DNA of 64,000 nt from Polaromonas sp. (GCF_013817205.1 NZ_JACDDD010000004.1:26457-90456); one strand, 5' to 3'. Counted from the stretch's first letter, positions 34,497 through 44,565 are shown. Numbers and translations are program-made. The notes: generated from the sequence alone by a model not told the origin.

Positions 34497-34723
34497 AGGC
34501 GATCAGCTTCGTTGGGGATGTCGCTGTCTTTCAATGCACTGGCGATCCCGCGGTAAGCGCTCACCGGTTTGAGGGGAACCAAGTGCGCAGCGCCATCAAA
34601 CTCAATCCAGGTCAATTTGGCGCCGGGTTTGAGTTTCAGGCGCTCGCGAACCGAGGCCGGAATGACCACTTGGTACTTGCTCGACAGGGTAACCGTGTTG
34701 CTGGTGTTTTTCATATCGATCAT
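34493..34723 (-). CDS. vapB: AbrB/MazE-type antitoxin (VapB-like)
   Basis: A 76-residue protein with a SpoVT/AbrB swapped-hairpin DNA-binding domain: [31 protein letters not shown]. The C-terminal stretch ([20 protein letters not shown]) is the expected toxin-wrapping tail. The start overlaps the queA stop (ATGA) and the stop overlaps the toxin start (ATGA). Met4 could also serve as start. As an antitoxin it would both neutralise VapC and bind an operator; the only obvious promoter is that of queA, so regulation may act on the whole operon. Confidence 0.85.
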
Positions 34724-35784
34724 TTTATCGCTTTACCAAGCCGATGTCGATCAATAATCATGGCGTCACCGTAGCTGAAAAAGCGGTAGCGCTGCGCGAT
34801 GGCGTGCTGGTACAGCGCCATGATGTGCTCATACCCGGCAAAGGCGCTGACCAGCATCATCAGCGTGCTTTTGGGCAGGTGAAAGTTGGTCAGCAAAACG
34901 TCCACCACCTCGAACTTGAAACCCGGCGTGATGAAGATGTTGGTGTCCCTGCACGCTGGACCAAACTTCGCCGCCGATTCCAGCGCACGCACGCAGGTGG
35001 TGCCGACGGCGACCACGCGGCCACCGCGCGCCTTGCACGCGGCTATGGCTTGCAGCGTCGCTTCTGGCACCTCAAAGCGCTCGAAATGCATGACGTGGTC
35101 GGCGATGTTTTGGGCCTTCACCGGCTGGAAGGTGCCAGCGCCGACATGCAACGTGACGCTGGCGCGCTGGATGCCGCGCGCCTCCAGCCGGGCCAGCACC
35201 GTCTCGTCGAAATGCAGCGCCGCTGTCGGCGCAGCCACGGCGCCGGGGTGTTTGGCGAACACCGTCTGGTAGCGGCGTTCGTCGTCGGCCGAATCGCTGT
35301 GGGTGATGTAGGGCGGCAACGGCACATGGCCGTGGCTTTCCATCAGCATGTACGGGTCGCTACTCAGCGCAAAGCGGTACAGTGGCCCGTCTTCATTGGG
35401 CCAGCGGCCCAGCAGCGTGGCAGTAAAGCCGCCGTCCATCTGCAGCACGGCGCCGGGCAGTGGTTTCTTGCTGACCTTCATGTGGGCCGCCACTTCGTGG
35501 CCCGCGGCGGGCGACAGCGACAACACCCGCTCGATCAGCAGTTCCAGCCTGCCGCCACTGCCTTTCTGCCCGAACAGGCGAGCTTTGACCACTTTGGTGT
35601 CGTTGAGCAACAGCAGGTCACCCGGCTGCAGCAGGTCGGGCAACTGGGTAAAACGCCGGTCCACGGGGCTGCTGCTCCGACCATCCAGCAGTCGCGAGGC
35701 GCTGCGCTCGGCTGCAGGATGCTGGGCAATCAGTTCGTCGGGGAGTGTGAAATCAAAATCGCTGAGGCTGAACGAGGTCTTCAT
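34720..35784 (-). CDS. queA: S-adenosylmethionine:tRNA ribosyltransferase-isomerase
   Basis: A 354-residue enzyme that transfers and isomerises the ribosyl part of SAM onto preQ1-tRNA to give epoxyqueuosine. Motifs: [76 protein letters not shown] and [23 protein letters not shown] 35784 follows GACAAT by 15 nt, so its mRNA leader is very short. The start is divergent from recG with only 17 nt between start codons. The stop overlaps the vapB start. Confidence 0.95.
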   Translation of the reverse strand: MKTSFSLSDFDFTLPDELIAQHPAAERSASRLLDGRSSSPVDRRFTQLPDLLQPGDLLLLNDTKVVKARLFGQKGSGGRLELLIERVLSLSPAAGHEVAAHMKVSKKPLPGAVLQMDGGFTATLLGRWPNEDGPLYRFALSSDPYMLMESHGHVPLPPYITHSDSADDERRYQTVFAKHPGAVAAPTAALHFDETVLARLEARGIQRASVTLHVGAGTFQPVKAQNIADHVMHFERFEVPEATLQAIAACKARGGRVVAVGTTCVRALESAAKFGPACRDTNIFITPGFKFEVVDVLLTNFHLPKSTLMMLVSAFAGYEHIMALYQHAIAQRYRFFSYGDAMIIDRHRLGKAIK

Positions 35785-35801
35785 GAAGGCACAATTGTCC
35801 C
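35785..35801. promoter_or_regulatory. 17-nt divergent queA/recG start region with shared ACAATTGT palindrome
   Basis: The palindrome ACAATTGT (35791-35798) gives CACAAT (35790-35795) 12 nt before the recG ATG and, on the other strand, GACAAT 15 nt before the queA ATG. Both genes would use overlapping -10 elements, with each -35 inside the other gene. No Shine-Dalgarno sequence fits either start. Leaderless recG mRNA is inferred. Confidence 0.45.
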
Positions 35802-38108
35802 ATGCCCACCCGGTCTGCCCCCGCAGCTTCTCCCCGCAAGGCGGCACCGGCCGTGCCAGCCACGGGCAGCGCTGCGGCACCAAAATCCCAGCCGCAAAAA
35901 GCCCTTGAGAAGCTGGGCCTGCGCCGCGACATCGACCTGGCGCTGCATTTGCCGCTGCGTTACGAGGACGAAACCCGCATCACCCGCCTGGCCGACGCAC
36001 GCGACGGCGACATGGTGCAGATCGAGGGCCAGGTGACACACAGCGAAGTGACGTTTCGCCCGCGTCGGCAACTGCGGGTAACGGTGGACGACGGCAGTGA
36101 CACCTGCGTGCTGCGCTTCATCAACTTTTACCCTTCGCATCAGAAGACCCTCAGCGTGGGCGCGCGTGTGCGGGTGCGCGGCGAAATCCGCGGTGGGTTT
36201 GCCGGCCGCGAGATGGTGCATCCGGGCTTTCGCGTGGCCGGCGGTGAGCTCGCAACCGCGTTGACGCCGGTCTATCCCGCAGTTGCCGGCCTGCCTCAGG
36301 CCTACCTGCGCAAGGCGGTGCTTGGAGGTTTGGGGCGCGCCGATTTGTCGGAGACCCTGCCGGCTGAATTTGTAAGCAAAAACCTGCCTCAGCCCTTGTC
36401 CAGTCTGCGTGAAGCGCTATCATTTTTGCACCAACCGCCGCCGGATGTGAGTGCGCCGGGAAGGGCCACCCCGACCCAGCACAGCCCCCTCGGGGGGCAG
36501 CGAAGTACGCACAGCGACGAGCGTGGGGGCTTGTTAGCTACCTTGGAGGACCGCAGTCACCCGGCCTGGCAGCGGCTCAAGGCTGAGGAGTTGCTGGCCC
36601 AGCAGCTGTCGCAGTTGCAGGCGCGGCGTGTGCGTGCCGCGATGCGCGCGCCGGCGCTGAGGGCCCCGATGCATGGGCCCCAGTGCACCTTGCAGGAGCA
36701 GTTGCTGGAGCGCCTGCCGTTTCGGCTGACGGCGGCGCAGCAACGTGTGGGCCAGGAAATCGCGGCCGACCTGCAGAAGAACCTGCCCATGCACCGCCTG
36801 CTGCAGGGTGACGTCGGCTCCGGCAAGACCGTGGTGGCGGCACTGGCGGCGGCACGCTGCATGGACGCAGGCTGGCAATGCGCACTGATGGCGCCGACCG
36901 AGATCCTGGCCGAGCAGCACTTTCGCAAGTTGATCGGCTGGCTGGAACCGCTGGGCATACAGACCGCGTGGCTGACCGGCAGCCAGAAGGCCAAAGAGCG
37001 GCGCGAGGCGCTGGCCCTGATTGAAAGCGGCGCCGCCGGCTTGGTGGTTGGCACCCATGCGGTGATTCAGGACAAGGTGGTGTTCAAAAACCTCGCGTTG
37101 GCCATCATCGATGAGCAGCACCGCTTCGGCGTGGCGCAGCGGCTGGCTCTGCGGAGCAAGATGACTATTGGCGGGTCTGCGGAGAGTCTTGGCCAGGGAC
37201 ACCGCGGAACCGGCTCTGCCGGGCCGCAGGGTAGGGGAGAGGCGGCTACACGCGGTGAGCCCGCAACGGGGGTGGAACCTCATTTATTGATGATGACGGC
37301 GACGCCCATCCCGCGCACCCTGGCCATGAGTTATTACGCCGACCTCGACGTCTCGACAATTGACGAGTTGCCGCCAGGCCGCACACCCATCGTCACCAAA
37401 GTGGTGGCCGAAGCGCGGCGTGACGAGGTGGTCGAACGTATCCGCAGCCAGCTCGCCGAGGGCCGGCAGGTCTACTGGGTTTGCCCGCTGATTGAGGAAA
37501 GCGAATCAGTGGACCTGATCAACGCCACCCAGACGCATGAAGCGCTGAGCGCCGCCTTGCCCGGCACGCCCGTCGGCCTGCTGCATTCGCGCATGCCGGT
37601 GGCCGAGAAAAAGGCAGTGATGGGGCTGTTTACCAGCGGCCAGCTCGGCGTGCTGGTCAGCACCACGGTGATCGAAGTCGGCGTCGATGTGCCCAATGCC
37701 TCGCTGATGGTGATTGAACACGCCGAAAGGTTTGGCCTCTCCCAGTTGCACCAGCTGCGCGGTCGGGTCGGGCGCGGCGCGGCGGCCTCGGCCTGTGTGC
37801 TGTTGTACTCGACCGGGGATGCGCCGCGCCTGGGTGAAACTGCGCGCGCCCGGCTGAAGGCCATGGTCGAAACCCAGGACGGCTTTGAAATCGCCCGGCG
37901 CGACCTGGAAATCCGAGGCCCGGGGGAGTTTCTCGGTGCGCGGCAATCGGGCGCGCCGCTACTGCGCTTTGCCGACCTGGCGACTGACACCGAACTGCTG
38001 GCCTGGGCGCGGGCTCTGGCGCCGGTAATGCTCGACAAGTACCCGGACTTGGCGCACCGGCATATCTTGCGCTGGTTGGGAGGAAAGGCCGAGTTTTTGA
38101 AGGCCTGA
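35802..38108 (+). CDS. recG: ATP-dependent DNA helicase RecG with two in-frame repeat insertions
   Basis: A 768-residue helicase that regresses stalled forks and processes Holliday junctions. Wedge/OB region about residues 40-190; Walker [14 protein letters not shown] near 336; [11 protein letters not shown] near 437; [12 protein letters not shown] near 499; ending [12 protein letters not shown] and [13 protein letters not shown]. The usual family length is about 690-705, and the surplus is two translated copies of repeat R1: residues about 218-243 ([15 protein letters not shown]) between the wedge and helicase domains, and about 464-491 ([19 protein letters not shown]) between motif II and motif III. 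Both keep the frame (78 and 84 nt). Whether activity survives is unknown; no stop or frameshift is present. Confidence 0.92.
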   Translation: MPTRSAPAASPRKAAPAVPATGSAAAPKSQPQKALEKLGLRRDIDLALHLPLRYEDETRITRLADARDGDMVQIEGQVTHSEVTFRPRRQLRVTVDDGSDTCVLRFINFYPSHQKTLSVGARVRVRGEIRGGFAGREMVHPGFRVAGGELATALTPVYPAVAGLPQAYLRKAVLGGLGRADLSETLPAEFVSKNLPQPLSSLREALSFLHQPPPDVSAPGRATPTQHSPLGGQRSTHSDERGGLLATLEDRSHPAWQRLKAEELLAQQLSQLQARRVRAAMRAPALRAPMHGPQCTLQEQLLERLPFRLTAAQQRVGQEIAADLQKNLPMHRLLQGDVGSGKTVVAALAAARCMDAGWQCALMAPTEILAEQHFRKLIGWLEPLGIQTAWLTGSQKAKERREALALIESGAAGLVVGTHAVIQDKVVFKNLALAIIDEQHRFGVAQRLALRSKMTIGGSAESLGQGHRGTGSAGPQGRGEAATRGEPATGVEPHLLMMTATPIPRTLAMSYYADLDVSTIDELPPGRTPIVTKVVAEARRDEVVERIRSQLAEGRQVYWVCPLIEESESVDLINATQTHEALSAALPGTPVGLLHSRMPVAEKKAVMGLFTSGQLGVLVSTTVIEVGVDVPNASLMVIEHAERFGLSQLHQLRGRVGRGAAASACVLLYSTGDAPRLGETARARLKAMVETQDGFEIARRDLEIRGPGEFLGARQSGAPLLRFADLATDTELLAWARALAPVMLDKYPDLAHRHILRWLGGKAEFLKA
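36453..36530 (+). repeat. Dispersed repeat R1, copy d, inside recG
   Basis: Contains CCCGACCCAGCACAG, hairpin core GCCCCCTCGGGGGGC, CAGCGAAGTACGCACAGCGA and GAGCGTGGGGGC. It matches intergenic copies a, b and f. Length 78 nt is a multiple of three, leaving recG in frame. Confidence 0.8.
37191..37274 (+). repeat. Dispersed repeat R1, copy e, inside recG
   Basis: Contains GCGGAACCGGCTCTGCCGGG, CCGCAGGG, GGCTACACGCGGTGAGC and AACGGGGGTGG, most like copy b (GGACCGGCTTTGCCGGACC). The GC-rich core is degenerate. About 84 nt, in frame within recG between the DEQH box and TATPIPRT. Confidence 0.7.
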
Positions 38109-38131
38109 GCGGAAGCGGGGGACGCCGCCGC

Positions 38132-38437
38132 TCAGCAGCTTTCGCCGTTGACCCGCATGCCCTGGTCAGAAAGTTTTCTCAGGCTGAAAGTGCCCAGGCT
38201 GCGGACCCGAAAACCCAGATCGGCGCAGCTGATGAATCGGCGCTGGGTCCGTTGCTCGACAATTTCAGCAGCCACCTTGGGGCCGAGACCGGCGAAGTCG
38301 GCAATTCGCCACTCTTCGGCGGTACTGAAATCCATGGAGTAGGCAGGCAAGGGGACAATGATTTTTGGTTCCCGGGCGCAGCCGCCAAGCAGCACGACCA
38401 GGACGAGGCCAAAGGAATAGGCGAGGGATCGGTTCAT
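38132..38437 (-). CDS. Lipoprotein with helix-hairpin-helix (ComEA-like) domain
   Basis: A 101-residue lipoprotein (LVVLLGGC lipobox, Cys20). The mature part is a small helix-hairpin-helix unit: WRIADFAGLGPKVAAEIVEQ, then FISCADLGFRVRSLG, as in ComEA/T2SK-type DNA- or protein-binding domains. Convergent with recG (23 nt gap), divergent from oxyR. A periplasmic DNA-uptake or structural role is possible but unproven; the lipid anchor is unusual for ComEA. Confidence 0.7.
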   Translation of the reverse strand: MNRSLAYSFGLVLVVLLGGCAREPKIIVPLPAYSMDFSTAEEWRIADFAGLGPKVAAEIVEQRTQRRFISCADLGFRVRSLGTFSLRKLSDQGMRVNGESC

Positions 38438-38566
38438 GGGTAAGCCCGTAAGGTTCAGGTCAAAGCGAAATTGCTGTCACTGCCGATTCTGGCATGAAGG
38501 CTGCCTGAAGCAGGGTTGCCCCTGGGGCTTCCCCGCAAGGGTGGGGAAAAGCCGCACAATAAGCCC

Positions 38567-39541
38567 ATGACGCTGACAGAACTGAAATACATCGTTGCCG
38601 TCGCCCGCGAAAAACACTTCGGCCGGGGCGCCGAGGCATGTCATGTGTCGCAGCCCACGCTGAGCGTGGCCATCAAGAAGCTGGAAGAAGAGCTGCAGGT
38701 CAAACTGTTCGAGCGCAACGCCAACGAGATCACGGTGACGCCGCTGGGTGAAGAGATCGTGCGCCAGGCGCAGAGTGTGCTGGAGCAGGCCGACAGCATC
38801 CGCGAGATCGCCAGGCGCGGCAAGGACCCGCTGGCTGGCGCCCTGCGCCTGGGCGTGATCTACACCATCGGCCCCTACCTGTTGCCCGACCTGGTGCGGC
38901 AGGCGATTGCACTCACGCCGCAGATGCCGCTGATGCTGCAGGAGAACTTCACCGTCAAGCTGCTGGAAGAGTTGCGCACCGGCGAGATCGATTGCGCCAT
39001 CCTCGCCGAACCTTTCCCCGACACCAACCTGGCGATTGCGCCGCTGTACGACGAGCCCTTCATGGCGGCCGTGCCCAGCAACCACCCGCTGGCGGCGCGG
39101 GGCAGCATCACCGCTGAAGAACTCAAGCAGGAGACCATGCTCTTGCTGGGTAACGGCCACTGTTTCCGCGACCATGTGCTGGAGGTCTGCCCCGAGTTCG
39201 CACGCTTTTCCAGCAACGCGGAAGGCATAAGCAAGAGTTTTGAAGGTTCCTCGCTGGAAACCATCAAACACATGGTGGCGGCCGGCATGGGTGTGACGCT
39301 GGTGCCGCGCCTGAGTGTTCCCAAAGACGCGCTGCTGACCAGGCCCGCCAAGCCCAGGACCCGGGAAAAAGAGGCGGCCGAGCTGGCGTCTTACATCACT
39401 TACCTGCCGTTTGAAGGCCATGTGCCGACGCGGCGTGTGGTGCTGGCCTGGCGCCGCAGCTTCACCCGGTATGAGGCCATCGCGGCCTTGCGCAATGCGA
39501 TCTACGCTTGTGAACTGCCGGGCGTGACACGCCTGTCCTGA
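38567..39541 (+). CDS. oxyR: Hydrogen peroxide sensor regulator OxyR
   Basis: A 324-residue LysR-type activator. The HTH lies at residues 1-60 (LTELKYIVAVAREKHFGRGA, QPTLSVAIKKLEEEL). The redox cysteines are Cys199 and Cys208 in GHCFRDHVLEVC, at exactly the E. coli positions, so it senses peroxide by disulfide formation. ATG 38567 follows CACAAT by 12 nt with no ribosome site, predicting a leaderless mRNA. The neighbouring downstream gene dps is a classical OxyR target. Confidence 0.95.
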   Translation: MTLTELKYIVAVAREKHFGRGAEACHVSQPTLSVAIKKLEEELQVKLFERNANEITVTPLGEEIVRQAQSVLEQADSIREIARRGKDPLAGALRLGVIYTIGPYLLPDLVRQAIALTPQMPLMLQENFTVKLLEELRTGEIDCAILAEPFPDTNLAIAPLYDEPFMAAVPSNHPLAARGSITAEELKQETMLLLGNGHCFRDHVLEVCPEFARFSSNAEGISKSFEGSSLETIKHMVAAGMGVTLVPRLSVPKDALLTRPAKPRTREKEAAELASYITYLPFEGHVPTRRVVLAWRRSFTRYEAIAALRNAIYACELPGVTRLS

Positions 39542-39650
39542 CCTGGGTTCCTGCTGATTTCAGGACGCCTATCAAGGCCATACAGTCTGGCTGTTGCTTC
39601 GGGCTCCCTGATTGCTTAGAGTGAAGCCTGAAGTTCTTGAAAGGAAACCC

Positions 39651-40175
39651 ATGGCCAAATCTGCTTCCAAAAATGCCGCGTCCGCCAGCCGCAGCGGCGC
39701 GCCGCCCATCAACATCGGCATCAGTGAAAAAGACCGTGCGGCCATCACCCAGGGCCTGAGCCGCCTGCTGGCCGACACCTACACGCTCTACCTGACCACG
39801 CACAACTTTCACTGGAACGTGACCGGCCCGATGTTCAACACGCTGCACGTGATGTTCATGACCCAGTACACCGAACTCTGGAACGCGGTGGACCCGGTGG
39901 CCGAACGCATTCGTTCCCTGGGGCATCGCGCGCCGGGCTCTTACGCCGAATTCGGCCGGCTGACCTCTCTGCCGGATGCACCGGTCAAGCCCCCGCAGGC
40001 GCTGGAGATGGTGCGCATTCTGGTGAAGGGCCACGAAGCCGTGGCCCGCACCGCGCGCGAATTGTTCCCGCTGGCCGACAAAGCCAGCGACGAACCGACG
40101 GCCGACCTGCTGACGCAGCGCCTGACGGTGCACGAGCAGACGGCGTGGATGCTGCGTTCACTTCTCGAAGAGTAG
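39651..40175 (+). CDS. dps: DNA-binding ferritin-like protein Dps
   Basis: A 174-residue Dps: Lys/Ser/Ala-rich N-terminal tail ([16 protein letters not shown]) for DNA binding, then a four-helix bundle with the intersubunit ferroxidase site [13 protein letters not shown] and [18 protein letters not shown]. It oxidises Fe(II) with H2O2 and protects DNA. ATG 39651 has AAAGGAAA upstream. The gap after oxyR (about 110 nt) contains CCTATCAAGGCCATA, a weak candidate OxyR half-site set. The longer frame from 39612 is not needed. Confidence 0.95.
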   Translation: MAKSASKNAASASRSGAPPINIGISEKDRAAITQGLSRLLADTYTLYLTTHNFHWNVTGPMFNTLHVMFMTQYTELWNAVDPVAERIRSLGHRAPGSYAEFGRLTSLPDAPVKPPQALEMVRILVKGHEAVARTARELFPLADKASDEPTADLLTQRLTVHEQTAWMLRSLLEE

Positions 40176-40213
40176 TCGGCGGATCCCTGCCGCGCAGCGG
40201 CTAACATCGCCGG

Positions 40214-41092
40214 GTGACAAGCCGACTCCGTCTCTACCTCGAACTGATCCGCTGGGACCGCCCGGCCGGGTGGTTGCTGTTGCTGTGGCCCACGCTGTCG
40301 GCGCTGTGGGTGGCGTCGCATGGTTTTCCCGGCTGGCACCTGATCGCGGTATTCACGCTGGGCACCATCCTGATGCGCAGCGCCGGCTGCTGCCTCAACG
40401 ACGTCGTCGACCGGGATTTCGACCGCCATGTCAAACGCACGGCCGAGCGGCCTGTCACGCGTGGCGCGGTCGGGGTGCGTGAGGCCTTGAGTCTGGCCGC
40501 GGTACTGGCTTTGTTGGCATTTGGTCTGGTGCTCACCACCAACCCGACGACCATCGCCTGGTCCTTCGCCGCGCTGGCCGTGGCCGTGGCCTACCCCTAT
40601 GCCAAACGTTTTGTGTCCATGCCGCAGGCGGTGCTGGGCGTGGCTTTCAGTTTTGGCATTCCCATGGCGTTTGCGGCGGTGCAGTCGCGGGTGCCGGCGC
40701 TGGCCTGGCTGCTGCTGCTGGGCAACCTGTTCTGGGTGATTGCCTACGACACCGAATACGCCATGGTGGACCGCGACGACGACCTCAAGATCGGCATGAA
40801 AACCTCGGCCATCACGCTGGGCCGCTTCGATGTGGCGGCGGTGCTGGTCAGTTATCTGATTTATCTGTCAATTTGGGCCGCAGCCCTCATGGATATTGCG
40901 CAACCAGCTATTTATTTGATAGCGCTTGTGGTCGCACTCGGGCAGGCACTGTGGCATGTCTGGCTGATCCGGGGGCGGGGCCGTGACGCCTGCTTCAAGG
41001 CATTTCGCGTGAATCACTGGCTGGGGTTTGCGGTGTTTGCCGGCATTGCCCTGTCGTACGCGCTGGTGGGCACTTGGCCGCCGGGGCATTGA
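40214..41092 (+). CDS. ubiA: 4-hydroxybenzoate polyprenyltransferase
   Basis: A 292-residue membrane prenyltransferase of ubiquinone synthesis with GTG start at 40214. Asp-rich motifs [15 protein letters not shown] and [16 protein letters not shown] bind Mg-prenyl diphosphate. About eight to nine transmembrane helices. TAACAT lies 12 nt before the GTG, another close -10-like site. The segment AIYLIALVV (about residue 232-240) is encoded by sequence like repeat R2, suggesting an in-frame insertion or overlap. Convergent with proC. Confidence 0.93.
   Translation: MTSRLRLYLELIRWDRPAGWLLLLWPTLSALWVASHGFPGWHLIAVFTLGTILMRSAGCCLNDVVDRDFDRHVKRTAERPVTRGAVGVREALSLAAVLALLAFGLVLTTNPTTIAWSFAALAVAVAYPYAKRFVSMPQAVLGVAFSFGIPMAFAAVQSRVPALAWLLLLGNLFWVIAYDTEYAMVDRDDDLKIGMKTSAITLGRFDVAAVLVSYLIYLSIWAAALMDIAQPAIYLIALVVALGQALWHVWLIRGRGRDACFKAFRVNHWLGFAVFAGIALSYALVGTWPPGH
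40907..40935 (+). repeat. Partial R2-like repeat, copy F, inside ubiA
   Basis: GCTATTTATTTGATAGCGCT and TGTGGTCGC resemble the first half of R2 (compare GCTATTGATTCGATAGCTGC in copy E). The second half is absent or diverged, so this is weaker than the others. Confidence 0.35.
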
Positions 41093-41095
41093 TTT

Positions 41096-41152
41096 GCTAT
41101 AAAAACAGTAGCTGTTCGTGCTTGCTGGATGTGGGCTGAAGCCCGATTTGAT
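41096..41152 (+). repeat. Dispersed repeat R2, copy D
   Basis: Reads GCTATAAAAACAGTAGCTGT, TCGTGCTTGCTGGAT, GTGGGCTGAAGCCC, GATTTGATGAAGATC. It fills the gap between the convergent ubiA and proC genes; GGGCTGAAGCCC can fold and may aid termination from both sides. Confidence 0.65.
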
Positions 41153-41157
41153 GAAGA

Positions 41158-42009
41158 TCAGGCGGCGCCAAACTCATCGCCAAGTTCTGCAGCGCGCTGT
41201 CTTGCAACGTGGATCGCGCGCATGAACTGCTTCTTGACGTCATCCTGCTCCATGGAAGTCAGCGCCGCGTAGGTCGTACCACCCCTGGAGGTGACCCGGG
41301 CCCGCAGCAGTTCCGGCGGCTCGTCCGATGCGCGCGCCAACTCCGATGCACCCACAAAGGTGCCCACCGCCAGCTTGTGGGCCTGCTCGTGGCTGAGCCC
41401 CATGTCCACGCCGGCCTGCACCATGGCTTCAATGAAGTAAAACACGTAAGCCGGGCCGGAGCCCGACAGGGCGGTAACCGCGTCCAGGTGTTTTTCGTCG
41501 TCCAGCCAGATGAAGTCGCCGGTGGTGCGGATGACCCGTTCCACAGCCAGACGATCCGCTGCACTGACGGCGCCGCGGGCGAACAGGGCGGTCACCCCCT
41601 TGCCAATCAGCGCGGGCGTGTTGGGCATGGAGCGCACCACACGCTGGGTGTCCAGCCAGTGGGCGATGCTGTCAGACCGGATGCCGGCTGCCACGCTCAG
41701 GTGCACGGCGGTTTTGGTGTGAAACCGGGTCTGCAGGGCGGCGTCCTTGAAGGCTTGCGGCTTGACGGCCCAGACCACCAGCGTAGCGCTGGCGAGGGCT
41801 TCGCCAGGGTTTTCGTGGACCTGGATTCCCGCAAATTGCCTAAGCAGCTTGGCGCGCTGCTCGTTCCAGGGCTCGACCACCTGGATCTGGCTGGCGGCTG
41901 TTCCGCGTTTGAGCAGGCCGCCGATGATGGCGCTGGCCATGTTGCCGCCGCCAATAAAGGCGACCTGTTCGTGGCTGTGGTTCGCGGTGTCTGCGCTGGG
42001 TAGGCTCAT
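41158..42009 (-). CDS. proC: Pyrroline-5-carboxylate reductase
   Basis: A 283-residue enzyme making L-proline from P5C with NAD(P)H. Rossmann motif VAFIGGGNMASAIIGGLL near residue 15, VVWAVKPQ, RSMPNTPALIGKG, and the C-terminal dimer/active-site ALSGSGPAYVFYFIEAM plus SRGGTTYAAL. ATG 42009 selected (MSLPSADT); the frame extends to 42120 but would run into glpK. It follows glpK on the same strand with about a 75-nt gap. Confidence 0.94.
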   Translation of the reverse strand: MSLPSADTANHSHEQVAFIGGGNMASAIIGGLLKRGTAASQIQVVEPWNEQRAKLLRQFAGIQVHENPGEALASATLVVWAVKPQAFKDAALQTRFHTKTAVHLSVAAGIRSDSIAHWLDTQRVVRSMPNTPALIGKGVTALFARGAVSAADRLAVERVIRTTGDFIWLDDEKHLDAVTALSGSGPAYVFYFIEAMVQAGVDMGLSHEQAHKLAVGTFVGASELARASDEPPELLRARVTSRGGTTYAALTSMEQDDVKKQFMRAIHVARQRAAELGDEFGAA

Positions 42010-42083
42010 GGGGTGGGGCTCGCTGGAGGGGGCGGGCTGAAAATATCCGCCCCGCCGCGATTGTCGCCCACCCGGAGCGCGCC

Positions 42084-43577
42084 TCAGTCGAGCACGGTCT
42101 GCCGTACGGCGTGCTCCCACTGGGCCATCAGTTCAGCTGCGCGGCTCGCGCTGAGGGTCGGCAGAAAGCGTCGCTCCGCCCGCCACATATCCGACAGCTC
42201 GGTGGTGCTGGCGTAAACGCCGCTCGACAGGCCAGCCAGGTAGGCCGCACCCAGAGCGGTGGTTTCGGTCACGGCCGGCCGCACGACAGGAATACCCAAC
42301 AGGTCGGCCTGGAACTGCATCAGCAAATCGTTGATGCAGGCGCCGCCGTCCACCCGGAGTTCTGCCACCGGCGCGGCGCCGGCAGCGACGGCGTCGCGGC
42401 TCATGGCCTGCAGCAGGGCCGCGCTCTGGTAAGCAATACTTTCCAGCGCCGCCCGGGCAATATGCGCGACCGTGGTGCCGCGCGTCAGGCCGGTGATGGT
42501 GCCGCGGGCGTCAGGTTTCCAGTAGGGCGCACCCAGGCCGGTGAAGGCTGGCACCATCATCACACCTCCGGAATCGGGGACGCTTTGCGCCAGAGCCTGC
42601 ACCTCGCCGCTGCCTTTGATGGCGTGCAAGCCGTCGCGCAGCCACTGCACCACCGCACCACCCACAAACACGCTGCCTTCGATGGCAAATTCTGTTTGTT
42701 GAGTAACCTGCGCCGCGCTGGTGGTCAGTAAACCATTGTGCGAAGTCTGAAACTTCTTGCCGGTATGCATCAGCATGAAGCAGCCCGTGCCGTAAGTATT
42801 TTTGGCCATGCCTTCCTTGAAGCAGGCCTGGCCGAACAGTGCGCTTTGCTGGTCGCCTGCTACGCCACCAATCGGGATGGCTGCGCCCAGCAGATCTGGC
42901 AGCACATTGCCGTAGTGCGTGCTGGATGGCAGCACCTTGGGCATCAGGCTGTCGGGAATGTCGAGCAGGGCCAGCAGCTCGCTGTCCCAGCTGTTGGTAT
43001 GCACATTGAACAGCATGGTGCGCGAGGCATTGGTCACGTCGGTCGCATGCAGGGCCCCGCCGGTGAGCTGCCACATCAGCCAGCTGTCGATGGTGCCGAA
43101 AGCGAGTTCGCCGCGTGCCGCCTGTTGCCGCGCCTCTGGCACGTTGTCGAGCAGCCATTTCAGTTTGGTGCCGGAAAAATAGGCATCAACCAGCAAGCCG
43201 GTCCTGGCCTGGATCAGCTCTGCCTTGCCGTCCTCACGCAACCGGGCGCAGGTGGCTTCTGCACGCCTGTCCTGCCAGACGATGGCATGGTGGATGGGCT
43301 GGCCGGTCTTGCGGTTCCAGACCACTGTGGTTTCGCGCTGGTTGGTAATACCCAGCGCCCGGATGTCGCCGGCTTTGATGTTTGCCTTGGCCAATGCCTC
43401 GCGCGCGGTGGCCAGCTGGGTGCGCCAGATCTCCAGAGGATCGTGTTCAACCCAGCCGGGCTTGGGGTAAATCTGCGGCAGTTCCTGCTGCGCCAGGGCC
43501 ACGATGTGGCCTTTCTCGTCAAACACGATGCTGCGGGAACTGGAAGTGCCCTGGTCCAGAGCAAGCAGGTAAGTCAT
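42084..43577 (-). CDS. glpK: Glycerol kinase
   Basis: A 497-residue FGGY kinase phosphorylating glycerol to sn-glycerol-3-phosphate. Motifs: [20 protein letters not shown] (phosphate loop), [17 protein letters not shown], the signature [13 protein letters not shown] and [15 protein letters not shown]. Length equals the family norm (about 500). It lies 23 nt downstream of glpR in the same direction, so the regulator and kinase are co-transcribed; GlpR would sense the kinase product. Confidence 0.96.
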   Translation of the reverse strand: MTYLLALDQGTSSSRSIVFDEKGHIVALAQQELPQIYPKPGWVEHDPLEIWRTQLATAREALAKANIKAGDIRALGITNQRETTVVWNRKTGQPIHHAIVWQDRRAEATCARLREDGKAELIQARTGLLVDAYFSGTKLKWLLDNVPEARQQAARGELAFGTIDSWLMWQLTGGALHATDVTNASRTMLFNVHTNSWDSELLALLDIPDSLMPKVLPSSTHYGNVLPDLLGAAIPIGGVAGDQQSALFGQACFKEGMAKNTYGTGCFMLMHTGKKFQTSHNGLLTTSAAQVTQQTEFAIEGSVFVGGAVVQWLRDGLHAIKGSGEVQALAQSVPDSGGVMMVPAFTGLGAPYWKPDARGTITGLTRGTTVAHIARAALESIAYQSAALLQAMSRDAVAAGAAPVAELRVDGGACINDLLMQFQADLLGIPVVRPAVTETTALGAAYLAGLSSGVYASTTELSDMWRAERRFLPTLSASRAAELMAQWEHAVRQTVLD

Positions 43578-43600
43578 GATGGGCGGTGGGTTGAAGGGTC

Positions 43601-44404
43601 TCAGGGAAGGGCCACGTCGCAGCTTACCCCGGCTTCCGCCAGCAGGCCCGGAAAGGGCTCCGGCGGGGGCTGGTCGGTGAACAGCCGGTCGATTTGCGAC
43701 AAGGTGGCCAGCTCGACCATGGCGGGCCGGTTGAACTTGCTGCTGTCGGCAGCAAGCCAGACTTCGCGCGCATGCTCAATGATGGTTTGCGCCACCTTGA
43801 CCTCACGGTAGTCAAAGTCGCGCAATGAGCCGTCACCCTCAATGCCGGAAATGCCGATCACTGCAATGTCCACCCGAAACTGGCGGATGAAGTCAACAGC
43901 AGCTTCCCCCACGATGCCGCGGTCCCGTGCGCGGACCACGCCCCCGGCAACGATGACTTCGCAATCCGGATTGCCGCTCAGAATGGCCGCGACGTTAAGG
44001 TTGTTGGTGATGACACGCAAGCCCTTGTGGTGCATCAGCGCCCTGGCGATGGCTTCGGTGGTGGTGCCGATGTTGAGGATCAGCGAGCAGTTGTCCGGCA
44101 CTTCTGCCGCGACGGCCAGGGCGATTCGTGTCTTTCCATCCGCGTTGAGATTTTCGCGTTGGCGGTGCGCCAGGTTTTCAATGGTCGAACTGGGTACGCG
44201 TACACCGCCGTGGAAGCGCGTCAGCAGGCCTGCTTCCGACAGGCGTTGCACGTCGCGGCGTACCGTCTGTAGCGTCACTTCCAGCGTGTCAGCGAGTTGT
44301 TCAACAGTGACCGAGCCACGCGCTCGGACCACGTCAAGAAGTTTCAGTTGCCGGGGGTTGGAGTTCACGCGAGCTTCGAATCGGTAGTCAGATTTGTGAG
44401 TCAT
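43601..44404 (-). CDS. glpR: DeoR-family repressor GlpR
   Basis: A 267-residue repressor. Winged helix near residues 15-65 ([39 protein letters not shown]) and a C-terminal sugar-phosphate isomerase-like effector domain ([46 protein letters not shown]). Sn-glycerol-3-phosphate is the known inducer in the family. ATG 44404 chosen; another Met ten codons upstream is possible. It is divergent from glpS across an AT-rich gap with GAAACAAA repeats. Confidence 0.9.
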   Translation of the reverse strand: MTHKSDYRFEARVNSNPRQLKLLDVVRARGSVTVEQLADTLEVTLQTVRRDVQRLSEAGLLTRFHGGVRVPSSTIENLAHRQRENLNADGKTRIALAVAAEVPDNCSLILNIGTTTEAIARALMHHKGLRVITNNLNVAAILSGNPDCEVIVAGGVVRARDRGIVGEAAVDFIRQFRVDIAVIGISGIEGDGSLRDFDYREVKVAQTIIEHAREVWLAADSSKFNRPAMVELATLSQIDRLFTDQPPPEPFPGLLAEAGVSCDVALP

Positions 44405-44565
44405 TCGACTGTATATCGAAACAAAAAGAAACAAATTAGGGAAATCATCTATTCAAATCGCGCCAAAAGGAAGAAAAATAGAAAAGATACGAATCAAAAT
44501 TGACAAAACGTGTACCCATCTTTTCCTCCGGCACCCACGCGCCCTGGCGCCCGAAAAGGCGTGTG
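44405..44565. promoter_or_regulatory. glpR / glpS divergent control region with GAAACAAA repeats
   Basis: GAAACAAA occurs at 44418-44425 and 44428-44435, exactly 10 bp apart (one helical turn), within an AT-rich block extending to about 44515. Such tandem repeats fit DeoR-type operators. TTGACA-like ATTGACAAAACG occurs at about 44499. No complete promoter pair can be named with confidence. Confidence 0.45.

Noticed and set aside
34744..36036. 430-codon plus-strand frame over queA
   Set aside because: Shadow of queA; it ends inside recG in another frame and has no recognisable domain.
39542..39650. Clear OxyR binding site before dps
   Set aside because: CCTATCAAGGCCATA is suggestive, but the four ATAG-type elements with 7-nt spacing are not all present.
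42738..43811. 357-codon plus-strand frame over glpK/glpR
   Set aside because: Antisense shadow of glycerol kinase; no domain or ribosome site.
44500..44565. TTG-started N-terminal extension of GlpS
   Set aside because: The extension (TKRVPIFSSGTHAPWRPKRR) has no family counterpart and lies in the promoter region; ATG 44566 gives the normal N-terminus.
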